A stretch of 64,000 bases of DNA from Emydura subglobosa (Eukaryota; Chordata; Testudines; Chelidae). The notes under the pieces are model-generated. The model did not search any database, was not told the DNA's origin, and was given only the letters and a program-made list of their open reading frames with translations. Below are positions 34,546 to 45,631 of this stretch, one piece after another. The DNA is taken from the NCBI GenBank assembly GCA_007922225.1, contig ML679973.1, positions 1,244,033 through 1,308,032 on the forward strand. Direction: 5' to 3'. Made by a program: the position numbers and the translations under genes. The first letter of the stretch is position 1. Each line of letters begins with the position of its first letter.

Positions 34546-34855
34546 CATACGTCTACTCAGCACAAAAAGACCCGCGGCACCAAGTCTCAGAGCCTGGGTC
34601 AACTGACTCAGGCTTGCAGGGCTCACGCTACGGGGCTAAAAATAGCAGCGTAGATGTACAGGCTTGGGCAGGAGCCCAGACTTTGAAGCCTGTTGAGGGT
34701 GGAAGATTTCAGAGCCCAGGCTCCAGCCCAAGCGCCTCTACTGCTATTTTTAGACCCACACCGCAAGACCCCTGAGCCCAAGTCAGTTTGACCCAAGCTC
34801 TGAGACTTGTTACTGAGTGATTTTTATAGGGGTTTTTTTGCTGTGTAAACATACC
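34546..34855. mobile_element. Palindromic non-autonomous DNA element (310 bp)
   Basis: 'gcatacgtctactcagcac' at the left pairs with 'gggtatgtttacacagcaa' from the right end. The two halves are near mirror images: 'ctcagagcctgggtcaactg' faces 'cagtttgacccaagctctg', and 'cagcgtagatgtacaggctt' faces the central 'cccaggctccagcccaag'. It is a larger relative of 2279-2441. Confidence 0.72.
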
Positions 34856-34949
34856 CACGCTCATAGCACAAGTATATCATAGGCAACAGCAGCACAGACT
34901 GCCCCAACAGTATGCCTCTGCCCCTTCTAGAAGGGAAACTGGTGTTCAG

Positions 34950-35130
34950 GTTATGGCTACACTGAAATGTAAGCCCATGGTTCGAACTCTGTCTCAGTCC
35001 TAACCCTGCTTCAGTCTACACACAAATCATGCTAACCCGGAGTCTCAGGACCCCTGGGGTGGAGGGTCTGAGCCTGAGTCAAGCTGGGACCCAGGGTTCA
35101 AGTTCCATTGTTTTGCAGTGCAGACGCAGT
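34950..35130. mobile_element. Related inverted-repeat element, diverged
   Basis: Left end 'gttatggctacactgaaatg', right end (reverse complement) 'tgcgtctgcactgcaaaac'. It shares 'gtctcaggacccctggggt' and 'ctgagcctgagtcaagct' type blocks with the adjacent 34546-34855 element. Confidence 0.55.
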
Positions 35131-36990
35131 CCCACTGGATTCATGCTCTGGGAGTCTGCCAAGTGTATCCCACAATCCCACAGGCTGACTTTTTTGTCCT
35201 CTGGACATTGCACCATGAACAAAGGACATACCATCTTCATGTCCCATCCAGTCCTTGGCCTCCATGTGGAGACTGCTGAGATGGCAGTGTGGTGGCAGTT
35301 TTTGTGATGAGACCACCTAGTCATTAGGAAGTGAGCTGAGACCAAATCACTTCACACAGGCCCCCAAACCTGGCTCACTATCTACCTGAGTTGGACAGAG
35401 AGATGACACAGAAGTGAACTGTTAGTTCTGTATCTCTTTGCTTATCTTCTCTGTCACCCATCAATTTGCTTTAAACGGCTCTATTTTTCATTAACTTACA
35501 CGGCGTAACCACTGCAACAGCTTTTCATTTATTCCATTAAACATCCGTTAGCTACTAAAACTTTTGTTTAAGCTGCACAACTGCTCAGTCACTTTACTAT
35601 CTAGTCATTTAGCCCCAAGGAAAAATATTTTAATAATCACATTGGTCACTTTTTACCACTTTAACAAATCTAATGAAAACACATATACACCCAGTCCTGA
35701 TCCCACTAAAGTCAATGACAAAACTCCCACTGAATTCAACAAGAACAGGACTAGATCCTATGTCCTTAAGAGACATAAGCTTGCATTTCTTACTTAGACT
35801 GAGGACTCAATTCTGTGTCTGAACAAACATGGGTGCAGTGGAAAGAGAAGTGACAAAGGGGGGTGACTGCAGCTAGCTGATTCTCAGTTGCTCAGCCCTG
35901 GCGACAATTTAAAATACAAGGAAGCTGCTTTAATTTGTGGTGTTGGCAATAGGTACCTCAGGGATATTAGGGTGGCAGGGAATCAGCCACAACAATGTCT
36001 CACTCAGACACACTCCCATCCGCCCCAGACATGCCCCTCCCACTCTTATGGTGGGTGATGGCAGGTGTAAGAGGCAGCAGAGATTGCCACCATACAGGGG
36101 AAATCCTCCAAGAGGAATCTCCAGCAGGATGAAGTTCACTTTGTGCTATATGAGTGAAGCAGGCAGTGCAAAATTAATTTAGCAGACCAGACAGTCTGAC
36201 CCAAAGAAATTAAGGGCAGTTTAACCTGTGAGCAGGGTAGCCATGTAGTTGGTGGATACACTTCAAGATTACTCTTTACAGTAGAAAAAGTAAGTAAAAC
36301 ACCAACGTATTGTATAAAATCAAAGTAAAAATAATTATTTAAAAGATTGTTTTTAAAATAACATTCTATGAATATTGAGGCCAAAATGAAAACTTCACAG
36401 AAAGATGTTAGTTCACAAAATGTTTCTTTATACTTAGGATGAAATCTCTTTTAATGGTAACAGAAGCTACCAGGTAAATTCTTTGGGTACATTTTCTGAG
36501 ACCTTCACACTATTTTTACTATTCATTTTCCATCGAGCATATCTGAGACAATTTTTTGCAGCCTGTTTGATTTCTGTAAAGCACGTGACTAAATGGTTTT
36601 ATTTTTATTAAATTGCCTTAGCTCCACTAACTTCTCCACGCACCTTGAGAAAACATGTCTGAGCTGCACCGCTTGCCAGCAGATTTTCTTTCACTTTGAT
36701 ATGTACATTTACAAATCACTCCAGGGCCAAATTCGCTCGTATTAAAACCAGTCTTTGATGGAAGTTTTGCCTGTGTGAGGACTACAACGCTGGGCAATCG
36801 TCTGCTATTTCACTCCGATTATTCCAAAATGTCAGCGGCACATTAATCACTGGCCTTATTACCATGACCCCGTTCAAATGCGGTGAGACTCCCATTTCCC
36901 AAAGCATCCAGGGACGACACTAGAGAGACACGAGAAATGCCCGAACAGCAGCGTTTCATGCTACAAAAACAACCTGTTGCTTCCAGCCGT
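35131..36990. other. Unannotated sequence upstream of the CpG island
   Basis: No supportable gene. 35690-35765 carries an old foldback repeat ('agtcctgatcccactaaag', 'ccactgaattcaacaagaac'). 36250-36720 is AT-rich and contains a CACGTGAC box at 36582. It may include conserved non-coding sequence, which needs an alignment to judge. Confidence 0.45.
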
Positions 36991-36999
36991 GCATCGCAG

Positions 37000-37750
37000 G
37001 ATGGCACTCCAGGGCAGCACCGACCACCCGGGGCATGAACCCCTTTTAGGCCTGGATTCGTGCAGGACCCGGCGCTTCCCAGCCCGCTCCCCACTTGTTG
37101 TTCCAGTGGCTGAAAACCTTCCCAGCCACCCAAAGCCCCGCAGCCTGTGCGGGTCCTTCGCTTGGCCAGAAAAGCCGGCGGTGGACACCCGGGGTGAGCC
37201 CAGCACCCCCGACCCTGCAACACGACCCAGCGCCCCGGGGAGCTCGGAGCCCGAGGGTGGGGGGGAAGCCGGCAGCGCTGCACCCAGCTGGGGCGTCTGC
37301 TCGCCCCGATGCTCCGCCGCGCTGCTCCGGCAAACTCGCCGCCCCTGCCCGGCCCCCCGGCCCCCGCTCACCCCCTGCCCCGCTCCGCGTCTGGCTCGGC
37401 TCCGGCTCTCGGTGGCGCCCGGCTCGGTGCCCGCCCGGGCGGAGGGGAGGCAGCAGCTGGCGCGCGGCGGCTGCAGGGATGCTCCAGCTGCTCGGGCTGC
37501 CTCCCCCCCCGCCCGCTCCTACCCCTCCTCCGGCGCCGGCCAGGGCGGCAGCATCTCCCGCAGGGCCCCCCAGCTGCAGCCGCCGCACTTGCAGCCGCCT
37601 CGCCTCGCGGGAGGACGTGGGGGGGGGAGGGAAGGAGAACCCCCCCCCTGCTCCGCTCCCCTTCCCCGCTCGCTGCTCCTACCCCCCCCCCGCACGGGGG
37701 CACGCGCCTGCTACACACGGGGGACACGCTCCCCGGGGGCACGTGGATTT
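37000..37750. promoter_or_regulatory. CpG-island-like block, candidate promoter
   Basis: This is the most GC- and CpG-rich stretch in the window, rising sharply from an AT-rich flank. It has many CG dinucleotides and Sp1-like boxes (CCGCCC at 37431-37436 followed directly by GGGCGG at 37437-37442). No TATA box is evident. Several long open frames run on both strands (for example 36977-37843 plus and 37046-37588 minus), as expected when stop codons are rare in GC-rich DNA. They are Pro/Ala/Gly-rich without a recognisable domain. A GGGGTGAG splice-donor-like site on the plus strand near 37192 is only suggestive. Direction and target gene are unknown. Confidence 0.6.
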
Positions 37751-38002
37751 ACACACACGCCCAGCACACCTGCTGCACCCATGCACGTGTGGGGCGCTGT
37801 ACATCCGGATGGACAAATAAACCACAAACCCCAGCTCCTCTGACACACACACCAAACCACACACACACACACACACGAGTTCAGACCGACAAACACGCCG
37901 CTTGCACAGAAGGACCCGTGCACAAATCTCAGCTGCAACCACCCTACACCAGGAGTGTACCAGACTCACACTCCACGTACAGTACTGACTCGTGTGCACG
38001 TG
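37740..38002. promoter_or_regulatory. Three CACGTG E-boxes beside the CpG island
   Basis: CACGTG occurs at 37740-37745, 37784-37789 and 37997-38002, and a fourth lies upstream at 36582-36587. This hexamer is bound by USF, MYC and CLOCK-type bHLH factors. Part of the region is CA-rich, which raises chance occurrence. Confidence 0.4.
37859..37876. repeat. (AC)n microsatellite
   Basis: Nine AC units flanked by further CACAC strings from about 37840. Confidence 0.9.
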
Positions 38003-38374
38003 TTACCACCCTAGGCTGGGAGGGACGGGGGACGGGAGGTCCATTGTCCCCCACACCCACTTTTGAGAATCTGAACTGGGGAGGGGTGCAGCGGTGGGGG
38101 CCCCTCCCTTTCCGTGAGAGGAGGGGTGCAGCTGGGGGAGGGGAGAGGCCAGGGGCCCTTCCTGACTGGAGGCCCTTGACTGCAGCCATGTGGCATAACA
38201 TCAGAGCCCCTTCCTTTACTCCTCCCCCCACTTTTGCAGCCCCTCTGGCCCCACTGTTTAAGGCTCCCGCCCCCCACGGCGTTCATCAGCACACCTCTGA
38301 GCATCAGCTGCCGCATCTCAAGAGTTCCTCTGAGGATCTCAGATGAAAGAAGGAATGTATCCATAGCATGCTGC

Positions 38375-38540
38375 TGTGCCGTAGGGAAGCCTTGTTATCT
38401 CCGTTCTACATGAACTGAGGCAGAGCAGAGAACGGGGACTTGCCCCCAAGTGACAGGGAAGTGTGTAGCAGCACCGGGAATTGATCCGCATCCCCTGAAT
38501 CCTAGTTCAGTGCTGTAAACACAAGGCCCTGCCTGGGGCT
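38375..38540 (+). repeat. L2-like LINE 3' remnant
   Basis: 'tgaactgaggcagagcagag', 'ggacttgcccccaagtgac' and 'ccgggaattgatccgcatcc' match the old LINE 3' consensus order. Confidence 0.45.
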
Positions 38541-40015
38541 CCCAGACACTACACTAATTACACAATAAATAAACAAATAAAAATAATATCTATGTATCAC
38601 TCTTGTATGCCATCCTATAGTTGAGGCAGTTTACCCTAATACTATGAATAGGTAATGGAGATACACCGTCATTGTGTCTTTGAAGCTGCAGATTCTGGAT
38701 TCCATCTGTGCAGTTTAGCTGATGCTTGTGATTGTGTGTGTGTGTGTAGCCACAGCTTTGCAATGTACACATGCACACACAAACTACTGTACCTAACACA
38801 GTGCTTGGATCTCAAGAAGTGAAATATAAAGAAAGTAAATTTTTTTTTTGCTTTGTTGTTGATGCATTTAGCACTTACCTAGCACTTCTTTCCGAGCCCA
38901 AAGGGCTTAAAATATTAATGACATGCTCATTTTGGATGAGGATGCAATTGATATTTAAAGTCTCTTCTTAAAAAATACCATTCTCAGAACATCAGCTCAC
39001 ACTTAGCTCAATATATAGATTTTAGCTTTGGTGTCAAGTTACACCCTATCACCAGTCTTTCTGACCTGTTTCTGGGAGTTCTACTTTGGTTTTTCAGTGG
39101 CAATAGCATAACCAGAATATTATTATAATTTAAGTCTAGTATTAGTAGTAAACATAGTATATTAAATGTATATATTGTTTTTCATCCTGAAGGTTCTCAA
39201 AGTGATTCACAAGACAAACTCCCCAATTTATCAAGATATCTGAGTCGAGACCTAACTTTTAGCATGTAAATAACCCCATTAACTACAGTGGGAGTACTCA
39301 CGTGCTTAAAGTTAGCCAAGTGCTCAGATACGCAGATGAGTTGGGAAAACACCGTGTTTTGGAAATTACATTTTTTCATGATTTCCAGCTCAAAAGAAAT
39401 TTTTTAAAAAAATGGTTTTGCCCTGATCAAATTTGGAAATATTAAAATTTTGCACAAACCAGAAATCCTGAGTTTTGGCCAGCTGTAGTCAAGAGCTCAC
39501 AACTGATAAATCATGGAATCACAGAAACTAAAGATGGAAAACACCTATTTAGTCATTGATCTATATACCTCATGTACTATTTCTATATCCATTCTACATT
39601 TAGAAGACCCAGCCAATGGAGTTTCTTCCATATCCCTTGGAAAACTATTGCAAGAAGTGTTTCCCAGGATGGGTCACACCAAATCAGTGAGCCAGAACTT
39701 TTTTGAGACAGCCATCTTACGTAGAGTCTCAATTTTCATGTTTTAACAAAAAGTAAGTCTTCAGTCATTATGGTCGTGAAAGAACTTTCAAAATGTGAAC
39801 TGATCTGGAGTCAGATTGAGGAAAAAATGGTGGTGGTACTCGTCTAAGCTTCACCTGCAAGATAAGGTTCACTTTGTGAAGTGCTAAGTGAGCCTGTGCA
39901 TATGATCATGGATGCTCTCCTAAAATCTACTAGATTCCTTGAGCTTGGCTTGGCTTCCCCCAGTGGAGTTTGAATATGCCCTTGGGCTCTGCCACGCTCC
40001 TCTGGTGATAACACC
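38541..40015. other. Unannotated, with a foldback fragment and a short TG run
   Basis: A short TG run lies at about 38731-38747. 39250-39335 carries an old palindromic repeat ('gggagtactcacgtgcttaa'). 39510-39730 may be very old antisense CR1-like sequence ('catggaatcacagaaacta', 'ttggaaaactattgcaag'). No gene seen. Confidence 0.4.
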
Positions 40016-40019
40016 CTTC

Positions 40020-40115
40020 AAATATTGAAAGTGTGGTGTTGGTGGCCTGTGATATACAGGTGGTCAGACTAGATGATCTGCTGGTCCCTTCCGGCCTTCT
40101 TAAACACTATGCATT
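40020..40115 (+). mobile_element. CR1 3' end fragment
   Basis: 'gtgatatacaggtggtcaga', 'ctagatgatctgctggtcc' and 'cttccggccttcttaaac' are the sense CR1 3' end. Only the terminal 70-90 bp remain. Confidence 0.6.
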
Positions 40116-40149
40116 TATATAAACTGTTACAGTCTACCTTGACGAAGGT

Positions 40150-40300
40150 TTAGCTACACTTAACAGAGTTGGCTCTTGTAATGTTTCTTCAACCATTGCA
40201 GCCCCTTGATCATTTTTGCTGTTCTTTCTCTAAGTTCCCTCCAATTTCTAAGTTATGAGATGCCTAGAATTGAACATAATGGACTATATTCATTGCTGAT
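40150..40300 (-). mobile_element. Very old CR1-like remnant, antisense
   Basis: 'gctgttctttctctaagttc', 'cctccaatttctaagttatg' and 'gaattgaacataatgg' mirror the antisense wording of CR1 C-terminal coding sequence. Highly diverged. Confidence 0.35.
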
Positions 40301-40599
40301 GTAACTGCATTGAGGCAGTAATGAAGGTATACCACAGATTAAATTGGCCCGATATTCCAGGCATGGTTACACCACACTTGGCACTGTAATGATTGTACTC
40401 TCAAATATTAGTTATTGATTTCCATGACCTACTCATGACCTCATGATATTTCATTGCCTTGTAATAACCCCTGTCATCGTGATAACATACATGGAACATA
40501 AGCCGCTTCCACCGATAAACAGGAAAACTGGAGGGACAATTGGACAAGCCTTCAAGATGTAACTGAAGGTGTAATGTTGCAGCTATTTAGTTAATAGTG

Positions 40600-40930
40600 C
40601 TATTATTATTATTGAGGGGTGTGCACAAGAGAGGGCAATCAGGGGCACGGACCCCCACAATAATCGTCGGGGGCCCAGAATTCCTCTGACTGGGGGGGAA
40701 GGAGGAGAGGAGTGAGCTCCGGCCAAGCCAAGGCAGGGAGGGAAGAGCGAGCTCCTGCGGCCCCAAGGTGGAGTGGGGGAGAGGGGAGGGAAGAACCAGC
40801 TCGTCCCTGGGGCTGGAGAAGGGGGAGGGGTGGAAAGAGTAAGATCCAGTGAGGGGGGAGGGGAGAAGGACAGAACCTGCCCTTCCAAAAGGGGTCACAT
40901 TTAAATTTCTACGCATGTCCCTGTTTATTT
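40600..40930. other. Purine-rich GC-rich block
   Basis: The plus strand is dominated by G and A ('gggaaggaggagaggagtga'). The minus-strand open frames here are Pro/Ser-rich composition artefacts. The block may be part of an unclassified repeat. Confidence 0.4.
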
Positions 40931-41249
40931 TATTGTTATTGAACACCCACCCCCGTTTCCTGTCATCTACATCATATATTGTCCAACGTCTTGTATTGCT
41001 AATGCAGGAAAGTGATTTGGGATACAGTGCATATGAATGAAACTATGTAAAATAAACTTAAATTGCTTTGTACAGCAGTTCACTTTCAGTTTAGAAAATG
41101 CTTGCGATTAAGGGGAAAAGGTGGAGGGTAAAAGATCAGATAAAGTGAAGATGCTTGTGCTTTGAAGGTCAGGGGCAAGTGAAAAATGTGCTTTAAGAAC
41201 CACTTGGAATTGTCAACAATATTTGACCCATACAGAACTATACATCCAG

Positions 41250-41320
41250 AGCTGGCGCTAGGCAGAAGCAGACTAAGCAATTGCTTAGGGCCCCAAGCAG
41301 ATCAAGGGGGTCCCCTATTC
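41250..41320 (+). repeat. Possible hAT-type element fragment
   Basis: 'gagctggcgctaggcagaag' and 'caattgcttagggccccaag' resemble the end of a DNA transposon family common in reptiles. Only this part is visible. Confidence 0.3.
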
Positions 41321-41547
41321 ACTTTTCATTATGTGTTGGATGGGGAGAGGGCAAAATATTCCTGCTGAGGGTCAGTCCCCAATGGACTAGCATTGCTTCT
41401 GTGTACATACAAAGGAAAGCCAAGCTATGGTTAATTTGAGAACTGTACCCAAAAGAAAAGAAGAAAAAAATTGTCCCGGTACCATGGCTACTGCCTTTTA
41501 ATACTCTGCATCTCCATTTTACAGTATAGCACAGTCATAGTTGCTGC

Positions 41548-41660
41548 TAGGGTGACCAGATAACAAGTGTAAAAAATCGGGACACTGTTTTCAGGTGGGG
41601 GGTGGGTATAGTTGCATATACAAGGCAAAGCCCCTGATATGGGGACGTCTGAGCACCCTA
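41548..41660. mobile_element. 113-bp inverted-repeat element with a GCTGC flanking repeat
   Basis: Starts TAGGGTGACCAGAT and ends, reverse-complemented, TAGGGTGCTCAGAC. It carries the 'gtgtaaaaaatcgggacact' and 'tatggggacgtctgagcac' blocks of a common reptile MITE. GCTGC flanks it at 41543-41547 and 41661-41665. Confidence 0.75.
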
Positions 41661-42362
41661 GCTGCTACCCACTGGCATTCAGGTTTTGATCTCACAGTGG
41701 CTGAGATGCAGAGAAGAATCTTGCTGGACTAGTGTTACAAACTCCGGAGTTCTCTGTTATTTTTTTCTTGTCCACATTTTTGTGGTGGCAGACAGCATAG
41801 CAAATATTGCACTTGCTTTCTCAAATGCTGGACTTCTCTTCATATATATTTTAGTGCTGGTAAAAGGGGTTGCACTGACAGCTCTGCAGACTGTACTCAT
41901 CTGTCTATAGCTACAGCACAGCATCATGTCTGCAACACCTAGATTCATTACAGAGGAACAGACCTGCAATTGTGGGTGGGGCTGAAGTTGTTTCAATGGG
42001 TGAAGGAAAGGGGAATCTTGCTTTCAAAGCAGTTCATTCAAGATGACTAAATGCTTTAAAAGCTAGACTGGCTAAGACCCTGGAACTTCTTAATGACAAC
42101 TGGCAAGGGGCACAAAGCAAGTCCAGATGGGTTACAGAAGTCTCCTGAGTCAGGCATGTACATTCTAGTTCACTAAAGAATGTCATGTGCAGTCTCAAGT
42201 GAAAGCCAGGGTCACACGGGTCGTCAGTAGCATTGTGAAATATATGTACAGATACCATGTAAGGAGTTATGTATATATACAGAAAATGCGTTCTTAAAGC
42301 CTGTATCCTGGCCTTGGTCAGCAGCATAGATGAAAACCAGGTTCTCTGTCACACAAGAGATG

Positions 42363-42393
42363 TTTATCTATCTATCTATCTATCTATCTATCT
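42363..42393. repeat. (ATCT)n microsatellite
   Basis: About seven perfect ATCT units. Confidence 0.95.
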
Positions 42394-42728
42394 GTTTACA
42401 TGGAAATTGAGTATTGTCTTGTTCACAACGGATCGCCTGTCAGTCTGAACTGAATACAAATGGAGGGTTGTAAGAACTTCAGAAAGAAACTAACATGAAT
42501 AGAAAAACAGCAGGAGAAGAAAACTTCTCTAGAGGTGCACTTCAGAGGTTTGCTATACTATATTTCAGGGGCAAAGAAGACACCCTGACTTCCCTCACTT
42601 AGGAAGTAAATAAACAGCAAATTTGCTTCATGAAAATGGGATCTCAGCCACGCTTGACTACAAACACTGGAGAGAACTTTGGGTGAGATACTCTTCTTTA
42701 GGCAAGAGGATAACTTCTTCACAGTGTT

Positions 42729-43440
42729 GTTGTAGCCATGTTGGTCCCAAGATAGTAGAGAGACAAGGTGGGTGATGTACTTCTATTGGTGAAAGAGACA
42801 GCTTTCAAGCTTACACAGAGCTCTTCTTTAGGTCTAGGAAAGGTACTCAGCGTCACAGCTAAATTCTAGATGGAACAGATTGTTTAGCATAAGTAGTTAA
42901 CATGTATTGTAAGAGACCAGTCAAGGTGAAGTGGCCGGTAAACACTTCTGCAATCACAGGATGAAAAAGGGAGCTAGTGGATTACAGATTGTTATAGGCC
43001 ATAAATCCATTGTGTTTATTAAATCCCTGATTTTAGTGTCTTAAAAAGTTATGAATTTAAGCTCCCTGGCTCATCTTTTGAAGGTGTTGTGCAGGTTTCC
43101 AAGAAGAATGAGGACTGAGAGGTCACACATGAAGTGGTTGCTTTTTGAAGTGTTCACCAATGGGTGATATGATGTTTTTCTCTTTTATCGCTTTTCCGCG
43201 TGAGTTCATTCAAGAGCATAGTGACTGTTTCGTTCATCCACAGAGTTGTTATTGGGGCATTTAGTGCGCTGGATGAGATAAACCACATGTTATGATAGGC
43301 ATGTGTAGGACTCAAGGATCTTGACAGGTGTGTTGTGGAGGGTTTTTTGATCATCATAACAGTGGAGATATGAGTGCAGGTTTTGCCTCTGTTGTTTTTG
43401 CAGGGTCTGATGCCACTTTGAGTTGTTGTGTCACTCACTG
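42729..43440 (+). mobile_element. Unclassified interspersed repeat (family 'A' of this window)
   Basis: Starts 'gttgtagccatgttggtccc' and runs through 'agagacaaggtgggtgatgt', 'acacagagctcttctttagg' and 'aggccataaatccattgtg' to 'ctgatgccactttgagttg'. The minus-strand frame 43154-43438 reads THAYHNMWFISSSALNAPIT and LWMNETVTMLLNELTRKSD, a run that feels like real ancestral coding sequence but that I cannot assign to a family. The same repeat in both orientations makes up the outer parts of 29011-30320, which suggests inverted or pseudo-LTR termini. A Penelope-like retroelement is one possibility. Confidence 0.6.
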
Positions 43441-43860
43441 TCTCCTGAATCTGTATTCTTTCATAATAAACATATCCTTGTATTCGCTATAAATATATCT
43501 AAAGTGCTGTGGTACTAAGCAAAGTGTCGGTCCTGGCTCACAATCCTAACTGAATCTTACAAGCTGTTGTGTACTGTTCCTTTGGGAACAAAAGACCCAC
43601 TAATTCTGTGAGTGTTCAATGGATAAGGGATCTGACACTGCAGGGAATCCTCTGAGTATTGGGGTGGTTGGTGTGTGCGTCGCTAACCTGTACAGGGAGT
43701 GTGAGGCCTACAGAGGCCTGGAAGGCAGTGCCTGTGCTGCCGGAGGCTGTTGGTTTCAAGGATCGGATCCACAACAAACACAGATGAGAGACTGTTTCAC
43801 ACCCAGGTTGTTAGGAGTCTCACCACTCTGGGTACCCTGTTGAGCATCGATGGCATGATG
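43441..43860 (+). mobile_element. Possible LTR 3' part
   Basis: 'ttcataataaacatatcctt' supplies AATAAA at about 43465, followed by 'ctaaagtgctgtggtacta', a combination I associate with reptile retroviral LTRs. No ends are defined. Confidence 0.25.
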
Positions 43861-43931
43861 TTATACATGCTGGATCAACTGCTACAAGCTAAGACTAAAA
43901 CATGGCAGGCAAAGTCTGCATTAGGCCTGCT

Positions 43932-43951
43932 AGAGAGAGAGAGAGAGAGAG
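43932..43951. repeat. (GA)n microsatellite
   Basis: About ten GA units. Confidence 0.95.
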
Positions 43952-44229
43952 CTCACACCCAATATGTATTTGATAGCATCCACAGCCCTGTGGACTGAGG
44001 ACAATCCAACAACAACTCTAGGCTGAGCTCCACAAATGTTATTGAATAAGTCTTCTGAAGGTGTGTCCTATGTGAGTTAGCCTTAAACAAAGAGGATTAC
44101 AAATCTCAATCTCATTCCATCTGCCTCCCTGTTGTCTTAGTTTAAAAAGGTGAAAAGTCATGATTAAATTGGCGTAACTTTTTATTTAATATGTTTAGTT
44201 TGTATCTATAATTTTTAAATATTTACCAT

Positions 44230-44610
44230 ATTGCAAAAGCACTGAAACTGTTGTATGAGGAAATGGAAATGGAAGAGACACAGTAAGGTCACATCCAGTC
44301 CATCCCCCCTGCTGCCAATGAAACATTACTCCCCGGTGCACATTTTCCAGGACTTCCTCCAAACTAGTTTTGAAATGTTCCACTTCCCTGGGGAGACTAT
44401 ACTCCTACTGAATAGATCCCATTGCTGGAAATATTTCCTGATATTCATCACACTTTCCTTTGCTCAGTTTCATCCATGCCTCTTTGTTATACCCCATACA
44501 CCTCCCCACTGGACCTCTCGAAATAATTCCTCTCCCTCCGTGGTGCTTACACTCTTCAAGTGTTTGCAGACTATTATTCATAAAGGATATGCACAGTTGG
44601 GCAGGGCTGG
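44230..44610 (-). mobile_element. Old CR1/L3-like LINE remnant, antisense
   Basis: 'cacatccagtccatcccccc', 'ccactggacctctcgaaat', 'aattcctctccctccgtgg' and 'cttcaagtgtttgcagact' follow an old antisense LINE 3' order, comparable with 6450-6830. The plus-strand frame 44255-44701 is a by-product. Confidence 0.45.
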
Positions 44611-45631
44611 TCTGGAAGATACAAACAGTCAAAGCGATATCATTGAGCAGCTATTTGTTGAGTATCGGTCTGGTATCCTCCCCTGGGGAATATTTTTTTA
44701 AAATGCAAGCTATTTGCTAAATGAAAAGCAAAAAGCCCACTGTCCATCTATTAATCACAACCAGCTCTCCCAAGCACATTCATCCTATATAGCAATGTCT
44801 CCATATATTTTAAAATAAAAAGTATGTGTAGTTTACCGTAACACTTTGGCATCGAAATGTCTATACAGAAATTTTAAAATGTAACTATTATGTCTCCTTT
44901 GTTTATTGTTCTTCTTCTCTGTCTTCCTTCGCTCCAGGAGCCACATTGGGTGAGTTTATGGCGATTGAATGAACTGGGGGATTTCCCTGCTGATGGTCAT
45001 TTTGTGTTTCAGAATCTGAGCTTTCATTTAAAAAATATAAATCTCTAGTTTATCTCTAGTGCAAAGAAAACCTTCCAAATATAGCTCAGGTGTAACAGAT
45101 GTAGTGGTATCTGCAAGATTTTGGGAGTTTTGCTCCATAGTGTTTTGTAGCATGTGTGTTTGCAGTCTCAGGAACTGTAGAAAGTCTCTGTGGACTTGAC
45201 TATCCCACCCACTCCTTCTGCCTGTCTTTCCACTCCTTCAGTCTCTTCTCAGGCATACACTCCCTCCACTCTCTTCTCTTCTGGATCCCAGACTCGGAGC
45301 TCCCGAGGAGATCTGAGAACATATCCTCCCCTGTCAATTTCTTCTTCCTCCTGATCAATGGCAGTCTTTCAACAAACGTGGAAGGGTGCCTCTCCAGAAT
45401 ACCCCAGCCAAATCCACGGATAAACACTGAGACAGACAAACATGGTTAGATTTGAAGGCTTGCCCGGAGTCAGAAAACTCCCTAAAGAGTACCCATGGAG
45501 ATATCCATGAAATGATGAAGTTGGTCAGACTACCTTCAGGGCCACTTGCTTTAAGACAGTTCAGCAGCTTGCACCATGGTGAGTCAATCGCGGGCGTTAG
45601 GGCTTGTAGGTGCTGTCAAGCTGTCCTGCAG
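44611..45631. other. Unannotated intergenic sequence
   Basis: No supportable gene or repeat. Overlapping open frames on both strands at 45156-45449 look accidental. Confidence 0.45.

Noticed and set aside
36977..38346. Long overlapping open frames (288, 241 and 345 residues plus; 180 and 124 minus)
   Set aside because: They overlap on both strands in the most GC-rich part of the window, are Pro/Ala/Gly/Arg-rich and show no domain. Stop codons are simply rare there. A real first exon is possible but cannot be supported.
44255..44701. 148-residue plus-strand frame
   Set aside because: It covers an antisense LINE-like remnant and the overlapping frames shift freely; nothing in it resembles a protein family.
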